Of a stretch of DNA of 25,745 nt, positions 15,348 through 23,358 are shown piece by piece. The position numbers were made by a program, and so were the translations under genes. Every line of letters starts with the position of its first letter. Within the stretch, counting starts at the first letter, position 1. This DNA is from Verrucomicrobiia bacterium (GTDB lineage Bacteria; Verrucomicrobiota; Verrucomicrobiia; JABWAM01): contig JABWAM010000060.1 in NCBI GenBank assembly GCA_013360985.1, forward strand, positions 1 through 25,745, written 5' to 3'. Under the pieces are notes generated by a model. It was not told where the DNA came from and did not search any database. It saw only the letters and a program-made list of their open reading frames with translations.

Positions 15348-16406
15348 ATGATCGTCAGCCGTACGCCGTTTCGGATCTCGTTCTTCGGCGGGGGCACCGA
15401 TTATCCGGCATGGTACCGCGAGCATGGCGGCGCGGTGTTGGCGACCGCCATTGACAAGTACTGCTACCTTACAGCGCGACGGCTTCCTCCTTTCTTCGAG
15501 CATCGTCATCGCATTGTCTACTCGAAGATCGAGATGGTCCGTAGGGCTTCCGAGATCACCCATCCCGCAGTTCGAGCCGTGCTTGATTTTCTCAAGATCG
15601 AAGGTGGCGTCGAAATCCACCACGATGGTGACCTGCCCGCCCGCAGCGGGATGGGGTCAAGCTCCTCTTTTACCGTGGGCCTTCTCCATGCGGTCCACGC
15701 GCTTCAGGGCCGCGTTGTCAGCAAGGCTCAACTCGCGATGGAGGGGATCCGCGTCGAGCAGGAGATCCTCAAGGAAACGGTTGGTTCGCAGGATCAGGTG
15801 ATCGCGGCGCACGGCGGTCTGAATCATGTGACCTTTCATCGCAACGGGGAGATTACGGTTTGCCCCGTGACCCTCTCCGCCGAGAGGATCGCGGCGCTCA
15901 ACAACCACCTCATGCTTTTCTATACGGGGATCCGACGGACCGCCTCGGATGTGGCCCGAAGCTACGTCGCTGATATGGACTCGCGAAAACGCCAGCTCCT
16001 TGCCATGCGGGAGATGGTTGATGGGGCGATCGCGTTGCTCAACGGACGGCGCGACATGGATGGATTTGGGAAACTGCTGCACGAAGCATGGTTGGTCAAA
16101 CGAAGCCTCTCCTCCGCCGTCACCAACCCCGAAGTGGACGCCATCTACGCTGTAGCTCGGCGCGCGGGGGCGCTCGGCGGCAAGTTGACCGGCGCGGGCG
16201 GCGGCGGTTTCATGCTGCTGTTCGTCCCACCCGAACGCCGCGCGAAAGTCCGCAAGGCTTTGGGCAAGCTGCTCCATATCCCCTTCCGCTTCGATTTCCA
16301 CGGCAGCCAGATTATCTTCTACGATCCCGGTGAGGATTATACCGAGGCAGAGAAGGATCGCGAAAATCGCATGATCCACGCCTTCCGCGAGCTTTCCGCG
16401 GAATGA
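15348..16406 (+). CDS. hddA: GHMP-family D-glycero-alpha-D-manno-heptose 7-phosphate kinase, 352 aa
   Basis: SRTPFRISFFGGGTDYPAWY (4-23) is the characteristic N-terminus of HddA-type GHMP kinases. The ATP loop is LPARSGMGSSSSFTVGL (96-112), and GGKLTGAGGGGFMLLF is the third GHMP motif near residue 285. HddA phosphorylates D-glycero-D-manno-heptose 7-phosphate at C1, giving the bisphosphate on the way to GDP-heptose for S-layer, capsule or O-antigen glycans. The ATG overlaps the hddC stop (ATGA) and its own last codons overlap the next gene's start by 4 bp, so the three are one operon. The isomerase and phosphatase steps (GmhA, GmhB) are not in this window. Confidence 0.9.
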   Translation: MIVSRTPFRISFFGGGTDYPAWYREHGGAVLATAIDKYCYLTARRLPPFFEHRHRIVYSKIEMVRRASEITHPAVRAVLDFLKIEGGVEIHHDGDLPARSGMGSSSSFTVGLLHAVHALQGRVVSKAQLAMEGIRVEQEILKETVGSQDQVIAAHGGLNHVTFHRNGEITVCPVTLSAERIAALNNHLMLFYTGIRRTASDVARSYVADMDSRKRQLLAMREMVDGAIALLNGRRDMDGFGKLLHEAWLVKRSLSSAVTNPEVDAIYAVARRAGALGGKLTGAGGGGFMLLFVPPERRAKVRKALGKLLHIPFRFDFHGSQIIFYDPGEDYTEAEKDRENRMIHAFRELSAE

Positions 16407-17308
16407 ATGCGTCCTCGCGTATTTGCGTTCTCGGCGCCGAAACGCTCCTCGGCGCCGCGCTCGTTCGCGCGCTTGCGCGTCGAGGAATTTGCGACGTGGT
16501 TCGCGAGCTCGCGTCAGGCGTCGAGTGTGTTTTCGTTGCGGACGGACGCTCGGGAGGCATCCTCGCCAACCAGAAATATCCGGCCGACCTCTGCCTCGAC
16601 AACCTTCTCGTCGCGACGCGCGTCATCCCCGAGGCTTACCGCCTCGGCGTTAAAAACCTCCTCTACCTCGGGAGCTCCTGCATCTATCCAAAGCACGCGC
16701 CTCAGCCGATGGCCGTGGAATCCTTGATGAGCGGCCCTCTCGAGCCAACGAGTGAACCCTACGCGTTGGCGAAACTCGCCGGCCTCAAACTCTGCGAAGC
16801 TTGGCGCCGTCAATACGGGGTCCGCTTTATGGCCGCCATTCCTGCCGATGTCTACGGGCCTGGCGGCAAGTTTGATCCTGAGGATTCCCACGTCATTCCT
16901 TCGCTCATGGCTCGCATGCACAACGCGAAAGAGCGAGGCTTCGACCATCTCACCCTATGGGGCACCGGGAACCCTCGCCGCGAGTTCATTCACGCCGACG
17001 ACCTTGCGGATGCCTGTCTTCACGTCATGGAGAAGCACGACGGCGACGCTCCCATGAACCTTGGATCGGGTGAGGCCACCTCGATTCGTGAACTCGCCGA
17101 GACGCTTCGTGAGGTGGTCGGTTTTTCGGGCGAGTTGCGCTGGGACCTCGCGAGGCCCGACGGCGCCCCGGTCAAATGGCTAGACACCGCTCCCTTACGC
17201 GCGCTGAGCTGGCGTCCTTCCATCGGCCTGAAGGAGGGGCTCTTTGCGACCTATCGTCACTTCCTCGATCTGAAGCAGGCCGCGAAGGCGTCGACTTGCA
17301 ACAGTTGA
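16403..17308 (+). CDS. GDP-L-fucose-synthase-like SDR (Fcl/ColC/MlghC type), 301 aa
   Basis: GSSCIYPKHAPQP (90-102) with catalytic Ser and Cys, and EPYALAKLAG (118-127) with Tyr120-x3-Lys124, are hallmarks of the GDP-fucose synthase family. DSHVIPSL carries the conserved His and NPRREFIHADDLADA matches the C-terminal part. The family reduces, and often epimerises, GDP-4-keto-6-deoxy sugars; close relatives include ColC (colitose) and the Campylobacter GDP-heptose reductases. Compared with E. coli Fcl it is about 20 residues shorter in the N-terminal Rossmann region, and the dinucleotide motif reads GAETLLG, without the central glycine. Its place after hddA suggests a GDP-heptose-derived substrate, which is inference. 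Confidence 0.82.
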   Translation: MNASSRICVLGAETLLGAALVRALARRGICDVVRELASGVECVFVADGRSGGILANQKYPADLCLDNLLVATRVIPEAYRLGVKNLLYLGSSCIYPKHAPQPMAVESLMSGPLEPTSEPYALAKLAGLKLCEAWRRQYGVRFMAAIPADVYGPGGKFDPEDSHVIPSLMARMHNAKERGFDHLTLWGTGNPRREFIHADDLADACLHVMEKHDGDAPMNLGSGEATSIRELAETLREVVGFSGELRWDLARPDGAPVKWLDTAPLRALSWRPSIGLKEGLFATYRHFLDLKQAAKASTCNS

Positions 17309-17344
17309 AATCCCGGCGAGTAAAGTTCTCCATCCCTCCCGCAC

Positions 17345-18535
17345 ATGATTCTCGGCTGGCCCCTGATGCAGAACAATATCACCCGCGAAGACCTCGACGG
17401 GTTGATTGCCTACCTTTCCCAACCGGAGCCACGCCTCACCCACGGCGAGCAGGTCCGCGCCTTCGAACGCGAGTGGTCCGACTGGCTTGGCGTGAAGCAT
17501 AGCGTCCTCGTGAACAGCGGCGCTTCCGCCAACCTGCTTACGCTCGCCCTTCTCCGCGAGCGGTTCGGTGGCGGCGAAGTCATCCTCCCTCCGCTTGGCT
17601 GGGTTTCGGATGTGGCCGCGGTCCTCCAGAATGGTTTTACCCCCGTCTTCGTGGACATTGACCGCCGCACCCTCGGCCTCGACACCGAGCAGGTTCTCGC
17701 GAAGGTCACGCCGCGTACCCGCGCGGTGCTCGCCATCCATATCCTCGGCTACAACGCCCTCACCCCGCGCCTGGTGGACGAGCTTGCCCGCCGCGGCATC
17801 CCTCTGATCGAGGACGCCTGCGAGTCCCATGGCGCTATGTTCCAGAGGCGCAAAGTGGGCGCCATCGGGACGGTTTCCAACTTTTCGTTCTACTTCGCCC
17901 ACCACATGAGCACCATCGAGGGGGGAATGATCTGCGCCAACGACTCCGCGATTTACGAAATGGCGCGGATGTTTCGTTCCCATGGGATGGTGCGCGAGTC
18001 CACCTCGGAGGATCTCCGCCGTTCCTGGCGTGAAAAGAGCCCCGATCTCAACCCCGACTTCATCTTCGCCTTTCCCGCGTACAACGTCCGTCCCACCGAG
18101 ATCACGGGAGTCCTTGGGCGGTCGCAGATCAAGCGGCTCGACGCCAACAATGAGATTCGCCGCGAGAACCTGCGCCTCTTCCTCGATGGGCTCGATCCTC
18201 AACGCTATCAGACGGATTTTGGCGTCGAGGGAAGCTGCAACTACGCCTTCACGCTTGTGCTTCGAGAGCCCGACTTTACCCTCCGCGACCGCGTGGAAGC
18301 CGCGCTCCGCGCCGCGAAGGTTGAATTTCGACGCGGCCTCTCGGGCGGCGGCAACCAACTCCGCCAGCCCTACCTCCGCAGGATCCTTGGCGACACCGAG
18401 TGCGAAAAATACCCGAATGTCAACCACGTCCATTTCTTTGGATGGTACCTGGGGAACTATCCCGACCTCGATCGCCAGAAGATTCCTCGTCTTTGCGAGT
18501 TGCTGAACTCCCTCTCGGGAGGACATGCAACTTGA
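17345..18535 (+). CDS. ColD-like PLP-dependent sugar 3-dehydratase (DegT/DnrJ/EryC1/StrS fold), 396 aa
   Basis: The fold is that of sugar aminotransferases: VNSGASANLL (56-65) binds the PLP phosphate, and EDACESHGA (156-164) carries Asp157 for the pyridine nitrogen. Where aminotransferases have the Schiff-base lysine (SFHxTK), this protein has FSFYFAHHMSTIEGG (180-194), with His186 in the lysine position. Lys-to-His here is the signature of ColD (GDP-4-keto-6-deoxymannose 3-dehydratase) and RfbH, which remove the 3-hydroxyl. I therefore call it a 3-dehydratase candidate, not an aminotransferase. No extra Cys cluster for an RfbH-type iron-sulfur centre is seen, so ColD is the closer model. No Shine-Dalgarno. 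The gap to the previous gene is 36 bp. Confidence 0.82.
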   Translation: MILGWPLMQNNITREDLDGLIAYLSQPEPRLTHGEQVRAFEREWSDWLGVKHSVLVNSGASANLLTLALLRERFGGGEVILPPLGWVSDVAAVLQNGFTPVFVDIDRRTLGLDTEQVLAKVTPRTRAVLAIHILGYNALTPRLVDELARRGIPLIEDACESHGAMFQRRKVGAIGTVSNFSFYFAHHMSTIEGGMICANDSAIYEMARMFRSHGMVRESTSEDLRRSWREKSPDLNPDFIFAFPAYNVRPTEITGVLGRSQIKRLDANNEIRRENLRLFLDGLDPQRYQTDFGVEGSCNYAFTLVLREPDFTLRDRVEAALRAAKVEFRRGLSGGGNQLRQPYLRRILGDTECEKYPNVNHVHFFGWYLGNYPDLDRQKIPRLCELLNSLSGGHAT

Positions 18536-18574
18536 TCCCCGCAGCACGCCGGGGTAGGGGTAGTCCTTCACGCG

Positions 18575-20113
18575 ATGAAACCTGAAGCTGACCTGCTCGT
18601 CATCAGTCCCGGCAACAACCGGGTGATCTACCAAGATCTGGCCAAGGAATACGCGGCGGTCGAGCCTCCCATTTGGGCGGGCCTCCTCGCGAACTTCGCC
18701 CGCGCGAAGGGATACTCCGCGGCCCTGATCGATCAGGAAGGCGAGGGCATCGCAACGCAGGAGGTCGCGCGCCGCGCGGCAGATCTCAAGCCGCGCCTCG
18801 TCGCTCTCGTGGTCTACGGCCAACAGCCTTCCGCTTCCACACAGAACATGACGGCGGCCTGCGAAGTGGCCGCCGCGATCCGTGAGCGGGATCCCTCCCT
18901 CCCTCTGCTCATGCTGGGAGGACATCCCTCGGCCCTTCCCGAGCAGACCCTTGCCGAGGCGCCGGTCGACTTCGTGTGTCAGGGGGAAGGACCGCTCACC
19001 GTGGACGCCCTCCTGCAGATGGACGACCTCCGCGACGACGCGCGTCTCGACAAGACGCCGGGGCTTTGGCGCCGCGCAAACGGCAAGCCGCGCTTTACGA
19101 CAACTTGCCCGGTGATTCCAGAGAAGGACCTTCCTGCCGTGCTGCCTGGGTTGGCGTGGGACCTTCTGCCCATGAAGAACTACCGAGCGCACAACTGGCA
19201 TTGCTTCGAGCATATCCACGAGCGCCAGCCCTACGCCTCCCTCTACACGAGCCTCGGCTGCCCTTTCCGTTGCTCTTTCTGCTGCATCAACGCGCCCTTT
19301 GGGGTGAACACGATCCGTTACTGGGATCCGCGCTTCGTCATCGAGCAGCTCGACCTTCTCGCGAACAAGTACGGCGTGAGGAACGTCAAAATCGCCGACG
19401 AGATGTTCGTCCTCCATGAGCGCCATGTGCTGACGCTTTGCGACATGATCATTGAACGGGGCTACAACTTCAACTTTTGGGCCTACGCTCGAGTGGACAC
19501 CGTCAAGGACAAGTTCCTCGAGAAGCTCAAGAAAGCCGGGTTCAACTGGCTCTGCCTCGGGATCGAGTCGGGCAGCAAGCACGTGCGCGACGGGGTGAGC
19601 AAGGGGCGCTTCAAAGAGGAGGACATCCGCGCGGTGGTCGCGCGCATCAAGGCCGCGGGGATCCACATCATCGGCAACTACATCTTCGGTTTACCGGACG
19701 ACGACTACGCGTCCATGCAGGCCACGCTCGATCTTGCGCTGGAGCTCAATTGCGAGATGGCCAACTTCTACTCGGGCACCGCCTACCCCGGCTCCCAGCT
19801 TTATCACCTCGCCCGCGAGAAGGGGTGGCGTCTTCCCGCGAAGTGGCACGACTTCTCCCAACATGCCTACGAGCAAATTCCCCTTCCCACGGAGAAGATT
19901 TCCGCCGGCGAAGTTCTTGCCTGGCGCGACAAGGCTTGGCAGGTGTATTTTGCCGATTCTGCTTTCCTGAAACTGCTTCGTGACAAGTTTGGCCAGGATG
20001 TCGTGGACCACGTCAGGAAGCTCACCAAGATCACTCTCCAACGGAAGCACATCGCGCCTCTCCGCGTGGAACCTCGAGGGCGCGCCGTTTCCCCTTCAAC
20101 GCTTGCGCCATGA
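18575..20113 (+). CDS. B12-binding-domain radical SAM protein, 512 aa
   Basis: Residues 1-150 form a Rossmann-like cobalamin-binding type domain (GLLANFARAKGYSAALID, LLMLGGHPSALPE, DFVCQGEGP). The radical SAM core follows, with YTSLGCPFRCSFCC: Cys229, Cys233 and Cys236 ligate the 4Fe-4S cluster. IESGSKHVRDGVSKG and HIIGNYIFGLPDD are usual later motifs of this group. The classical cobalamin His (DxHxxG) is not evident, so B12 may bind base-off without it. Such enzymes methylate unactivated carbons or rearrange sugars and lipids. It sits between the ColD-like gene and the transketolase pair, and overlaps the latter by 4 bp (ATGA), so it probably acts on the same sugar. Confidence 0.85.
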   Translation: MKPEADLLVISPGNNRVIYQDLAKEYAAVEPPIWAGLLANFARAKGYSAALIDQEGEGIATQEVARRAADLKPRLVALVVYGQQPSASTQNMTAACEVAAAIRERDPSLPLLMLGGHPSALPEQTLAEAPVDFVCQGEGPLTVDALLQMDDLRDDARLDKTPGLWRRANGKPRFTTTCPVIPEKDLPAVLPGLAWDLLPMKNYRAHNWHCFEHIHERQPYASLYTSLGCPFRCSFCCINAPFGVNTIRYWDPRFVIEQLDLLANKYGVRNVKIADEMFVLHERHVLTLCDMIIERGYNFNFWAYARVDTVKDKFLEKLKKAGFNWLCLGIESGSKHVRDGVSKGRFKEEDIRAVVARIKAAGIHIIGNYIFGLPDDDYASMQATLDLALELNCEMANFYSGTAYPGSQLYHLAREKGWRLPAKWHDFSQHAYEQIPLPTEKISAGEVLAWRDKAWQVYFADSAFLKLLRDKFGQDVVDHVRKLTKITLQRKHIAPLRVEPRGRAVSPSTLAP

Positions 20114-20943
20114 AAATCGAAAAGCTCAAAGAAAAATCACACTGGCTCCGCAAGGAGCTCTTCGAGATGGTCGTCCGGACCAAAAAGGGACACTTCCCCT
20201 CATCTTCGTCGATCGCGGAAGTGGTCGTGGCCCTCTACTACGGAGGATACCTGCGCGTGAATCCGAAGAATCCCCGCGAGCCCGATCGCGACCGACTCTT
20301 CGTCAGCAAAGGGCACGCGGGCATGGTGATCTACCCGATCCTCGAGGATCTCGGCTTCGTGCCGAAGGGCGAGCTTGCGAAGTTCACGAAAGCCGGCGGC
20401 ATGTTCCGCTTCTATCCGGACACCTCGATCCCTGGCATCGAGGCGATCAGCGGCTCGCTCGGACACGGCCTCGGGATCGCCGCCGGTCACGCGCTCGCCG
20501 CCAAACGCGAGGGGCGTAAGTACCGAACCTTTGCGGTGCTCAGCGACGGGGAATGCTACGAGGGGTCGACGTGGGAAACGGCGATGTTCGCCGCTCACCA
20601 GCAGTTGGACAATCTCGTCGCCATCGTGGACCGGAACGGTTGTTGCATCCTCGATCATACCGAGAAGTGCGTTCGCCAGGAACCTTTTGAAGACAAGTGG
20701 GAGGCCTTCGGTTGGCATGTGCTGCGCAGCGATGGCCACTCCTACGTCGAACTCACCCGCGCCCTCGATGAGGCCGTCTCCGGACGGATCGTCGGCAAAC
20801 CCATCGCCATCATCTCCAAGGGCGTGAAGGGCAAGGGCGTCTCTTTTATGGAAAACCGTCCGGGCTGGCATAACCGCATGCCCACCGACGCAGAGATCCA
20901 GCAGGCGCGCACCGAACTGGCCATCAATTGCATCACCTCCTAA
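20110..20943 (+). CDS. Transketolase N-terminal subunit (ThDP-binding half), 277 aa
   Basis: This is the pyrophosphate-binding half of a split transketolase. Features include KGHFPSSSSIAEV, FVSKGHAGMVIYPIL, and GIEAISGSLGHGLGIAAG with the family's conserved GSLGHG. The ThDP/Mg motif is LSDGECYEGSTWETA...IVDRNG, a GDG(x)N motif with Ser replacing the first Gly, common in sugar-cluster members. Together with the next gene (4 bp away) it makes one active enzyme that transfers two-carbon ketol units. Split transketolases in polysaccharide loci are not needed for central metabolism and usually serve sugar chain extension or branching. Its start overlaps the radical SAM stop. Confidence 0.9.
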   Translation: MKIEKLKEKSHWLRKELFEMVVRTKKGHFPSSSSIAEVVVALYYGGYLRVNPKNPREPDRDRLFVSKGHAGMVIYPILEDLGFVPKGELAKFTKAGGMFRFYPDTSIPGIEAISGSLGHGLGIAAGHALAAKREGRKYRTFAVLSDGECYEGSTWETAMFAAHQQLDNLVAIVDRNGCCILDHTEKCVRQEPFEDKWEAFGWHVLRSDGHSYVELTRALDEAVSGRIVGKPIAIISKGVKGKGVSFMENRPGWHNRMPTDAEIQQARTELAINCITS

Positions 20944-20947
20944 CCCC

Positions 20948-21892
20948 ATGAGCGACGTTCCTCAGAAACTCCCGCGGGACAGTTTTATCGACGAGATTTA
21001 CGCGGAGGCCATCCGCAACGACCGGGTCTACTTCATGTCCGCGGATCTCGGCGCGAAGGCGCTGGACCGCTTTCGCAAGGATTGCCCTGGCCGCTTCATT
21101 CACGCCGGGATCTGCGAACAGAACATGGTGGATGTGGCGGCCGGCCTCGCCCAATGCGGCAAGCTCGTCTACCTCTACGCGATGGCACCGTACGTGACCC
21201 TGCGATGCTACGAACAGATCAAGGTCGCGCTCGGCCACATGGAGCTGCCCGCCACCCTCATCGGCAACGGGATCGGCTTTAGCTACACCGACGCCGGTCC
21301 AACCCACTACGCCACGGAAGACATCTCTTGTATGCGCGCCCTCTGCGGCTGCGAGGTGATCTCCTGTAGCGATGACACGAGTGTGATCGAAACCGCCCGC
21401 CTCACCTACCGCGAACCCGCTCTGCGTTACGTGCGGCTCGATCGAAAGTTTCTCCCACAGGTCTACGCGGCGGGAGACACACGCTTCCTCACCGACGGGA
21501 TCGTCCTCACGGACGAAGGGGAAGACGCGTGCATTGTCACCAACGGCTACATGCTCCATAAGGCGCGGGAGGCGCGCGTCAACCTTGCGAAGCAGGGACG
21601 ACGCATTGCGCTTGTGGACGTCTACCGCATCAAGCCCCTCGACCCGAAGGTCGTCCGCCGCGTTCTCGAGCCCTTTTCTCGCATCGTGACTCTCGAGGAG
21701 CATTACCTCGCCGGTGGGATCGGGAGCGCGGTGCTCGAAGCGATGGCCGATGCGAGCCTTTCCCGTCCCGTCCTCCGCCTCGGAATTCAGGACCGCTACT
21801 TCTGCGAGAACGGTGGGCGCGACTACATCCTCGGTCTTTCGGGCCTCGATGTTCCGACCATCACCTCGAACGTGGCGAAGTTCCTCAGCTGA
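20948..21892 (+). CDS. Transketolase C-terminal subunit (pyrimidine-binding half), 314 aa
   Basis: It carries the PYR and C-terminal domains. GRFIHAGICEQNMVDVAAGLA contains the catalytic Glu that activates the ThDP aminopyrimidine. YEQIKVALGHMELPATLIG and DAGPTHYATEDI line the cofactor site, and VTLEEHYLAGGIGSAVLEAM is the transketolase C-terminal signature. It should heterodimerise with the upstream N-terminal half, which ends 4 bp before. Translation probably follows directly from it, as no ribosome-binding site is present. The likely role is donation of a two-carbon unit to an aldose or keto-sugar intermediate made by the preceding enzymes, which is inference. Confidence 0.9.
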   Translation: MSDVPQKLPRDSFIDEIYAEAIRNDRVYFMSADLGAKALDRFRKDCPGRFIHAGICEQNMVDVAAGLAQCGKLVYLYAMAPYVTLRCYEQIKVALGHMELPATLIGNGIGFSYTDAGPTHYATEDISCMRALCGCEVISCSDDTSVIETARLTYREPALRYVRLDRKFLPQVYAAGDTRFLTDGIVLTDEGEDACIVTNGYMLHKAREARVNLAKQGRRIALVDVYRIKPLDPKVVRRVLEPFSRIVTLEEHYLAGGIGSAVLEAMADASLSRPVLRLGIQDRYFCENGGRDYILGLSGLDVPTITSNVAKFLS

Positions 21893-21902
21893 CCCCTTTG
21901 CT

Positions 21903-22604
21903 ATGGATTTCACTCTCTTCATCCCGACTCTCAATGAGATTGAGGGGATGAAGGCGATCCTCCCCAGGATTCGGCGGGAATGGTTTGTTCAGATTCTCGT
22001 GGTGGACGCCAACTCTCCTGATGGAACCGCCGAGTACTCCCGCTCTCAGGGATGCGATGTGCTCATCCAGAAGCGAAAGGGCCTCCGCCACGCGTTCATC
22101 GAAGGTTGGCCTCTCATTCGCGGGGACGCCGTGGTGACCCTCAGCCCCGACGGCAACTGCCGTCCCGAGGACATTCCGCCGTTGCTCGACAAGATGCGCG
22201 AGGGATACGACATGGTGATCGCCTCGCGTTATTTTGGAGGCGTAAAAAGCGAGGACGACGACGCAACCACCGCGTTTGGCAACTGGATGTTCACGCGAGC
22301 GATCAACCTGCTCCATGGAGGCCATTACACGGATGCGATGGGAATCTTCCGCGCCTACCGGACCTCCCTTTTCTCCGAACTCGATCTCCACAAGGATCAG
22401 AGCTATCGCACGGAAAAGTGGTTCGGGACCGTCCTTGGCGTCGAGCCGCTCCTCTCGATTCGCGCCGCCCGACGGCGCCTCAAGATCGGAGAGGTCCTCG
22501 GCTATGAGCCGAAACGCATCGCCGGAGAACGCAAGCTGCAGGTTTGGCGCTGGGGCGCGGCCTACATGGCGCAGGTTCTCTGCGACCGTTTTTGGTGGCG
22601 GTAG
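21903..22604 (+). CDS. Family 2 glycosyltransferase, DPM1-like, 233 aa
   Basis: GT-A fold: FTLFIPTLNEIEGM (3-16) is the GT2 opening, VVDANSPDGT (about 37-46) binds the nucleotide, and LSPDGNCRPEDIPPLL (about 77-92) provides the DxD-like acidic site. ASRYFGG and TDAMGIFRAYR follow. Its small size and motif order resemble polyprenyl-phosphate mannose synthases (DPM1/GtrB-like). The frame is open upstream inside the transketolase gene, but ATG 21903 gives the proper N-terminus. It could charge polyprenyl phosphate with the locus sugar for the GT-C-like proteins, or transfer a sugar directly to a glycan; the sequence does not decide. Confidence 0.85.
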   Translation: MDFTLFIPTLNEIEGMKAILPRIRREWFVQILVVDANSPDGTAEYSRSQGCDVLIQKRKGLRHAFIEGWPLIRGDAVVTLSPDGNCRPEDIPPLLDKMREGYDMVIASRYFGGVKSEDDDATTAFGNWMFTRAINLLHGGHYTDAMGIFRAYRTSLFSELDLHKDQSYRTEKWFGTVLGVEPLLSIRAARRRLKIGEVLGYEPKRIAGERKLQVWRWGAAYMAQVLCDRFWWR

Positions 22605-22610
22605 GCGCGC

Positions 22611-23171
22611 ATGAAGCGATCCCCGCTTCACCCCTGGAAAGTGCTCCGCGAACGCACCGTCTACCGGGCGGCGCCGTGGATCCGCGTCTCCCTTCAAGAT
22701 GTCCGTCTGCCGAACGGACGGCGTGTTCCGGACTACCACCGCGTCGAGATGCCGGAATACGCGGTGATCGTCGCGTGCGCTCGCGACGGACGGATCCTCT
22801 TCGAGCGACAGTATAAGCATGGACTCGGAGCGGTGGCCCTGTTTTTACCCGGCGGCCTTGTCGTGCGAGGAGAGCGCCCTCTCGTCGCCGCCCGCCGTGA
22901 GTTACTCGAAGAGACCGGCTACCGAGCCGCTCATTGGAAATCCCTCGGTTCTTTCATCTGCAATTCCAACTACGGCTGCGGACGCGCGCATTTCTTCCTT
23001 GCAACCGGCGCCCGCTGCGTCGCCTCTCCCCGTTCGGGCGATCTCGAGGAGATGGAAATCCTTCTCCTCTCCCGCGCACAAGCCCTCGTCGCATTGCGGC
23101 AGGGAAAGATCCGCGCGGTGAGCGCCGCTCTCGGTCTCTGCCTGGTCCTCCGGGCGGGAATTGGCGGATGA
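22611..23171 (+). CDS. Nudix hydrolase, 186 aa
   Basis: The complete Nudix box runs G-x5-E-x7-REL-x-EE-x-G: GGLVVRGE then RPLVAARRELLEETGY (about 80-103), with all catalytic Glu residues present. The N-terminal part (ERTVYRAAPWIRVSLQDVRLPNGRRV) resembles the ADP-ribose/NDP-sugar pyrophosphatase group (NudF/GDP-mannose hydrolase type). It would hydrolyse a nucleoside diphosphate linked to another moiety. Six bp separate it from the GT2 gene, so it is probably the last gene of the sugar operon and may control or clean up NDP-sugar pools. Confidence 0.87.
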   Translation: MKRSPLHPWKVLRERTVYRAAPWIRVSLQDVRLPNGRRVPDYHRVEMPEYAVIVACARDGRILFERQYKHGLGAVALFLPGGLVVRGERPLVAARRELLEETGYRAAHWKSLGSFICNSNYGCGRAHFFLATGARCVASPRSGDLEEMEILLLSRAQALVALRQGKIRAVSAALGLCLVLRAGIGG

Positions 23172-23226
23172 AAGTCTCCGCGGAACGTCATCACGGCGGA
23201 TGACGAGGCGCGTTGTGAGAAGGGAA

Positions 23227-23246
23227 TCCGGATCGCATTCGATCCG
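23227..23246. terminator. Strong 8-bp hairpin between convergent genes
   Basis: CCGGATCG (23227-23234), a four-base loop CATT, and CGATCCGG (23239-23246). It lies in the 187-bp gap between the Nudix gene and the convergent GT4 gene. No T-run follows on either strand, so it may be an unusual terminator or simply a stable palindrome. The rest of the gap (23172-23358) shows no gene. Confidence 0.4.
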
Positions 23247-23358
23247 GGCCGGCTCCTTCGGTCCATCAAGGATCAAGCAAACATGAGGAGGGTTTAGGGC
23301 TCGCAACAGCGCAATTTCCTCGTCCGTCGTGCCCCTGTCAGAACGCTGACTGAAAGCC

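Larger units (their letters stand above)
14622..15351 (+). pseudogene. hddC: hddC-like D-glycero-alpha-D-manno-heptose-1-phosphate guanylyltransferase, frameshifted by a 10-bp tandem duplication
   Basis: From ATG 14622 the product begins with a proline-rich leader and AAAILVGGLGTRLRAATGGAQ, the nucleotidyltransferase GG-x-GTRL signature. At 14737-14756 the ten bases TCGCGGGGAA occur twice in tandem. The extra copy shifts the frame, so this frame stops at 14804. Reading in the next frame restores a perfect family sequence from GKPFLFRLLDQL through CAGHRADDV, LAMNGDSF (metal-binding Asp) and GRGWINAGVYL to the end at 15351. Without one repeat the protein would be 239 aa, normal for HddC. The enzyme would add GMP from GTP to heptose-1-phosphate. 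A downstream start (GTG 14812) would lack the nucleotide-binding motif. The stop overlaps the hddA ATG (ATGA), so coupling is disturbed too. Confidence 0.85.

Noticed and set aside
17345..18535. Calling the DegT-fold protein an aminotransferase
   Set aside because: The PLP lysine position is histidine, so transamination by the usual mechanism is not expected.
18537..18554. CCCCG...CGGGG hairpin between the ColD-like and radical SAM genes
   Set aside because: A 5-bp GC stem without a T-run in a GC-rich genome is expected by chance, and the genes look cotranscribed.
17195..19666. An 823-codon open frame on the minus strand
   Set aside because: It lies antisense to the ColD-like and radical SAM genes, which have clear motifs. 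The translation is low-complexity, Arg/Glu/Val-rich sequence typical of GC-rich antisense frames.
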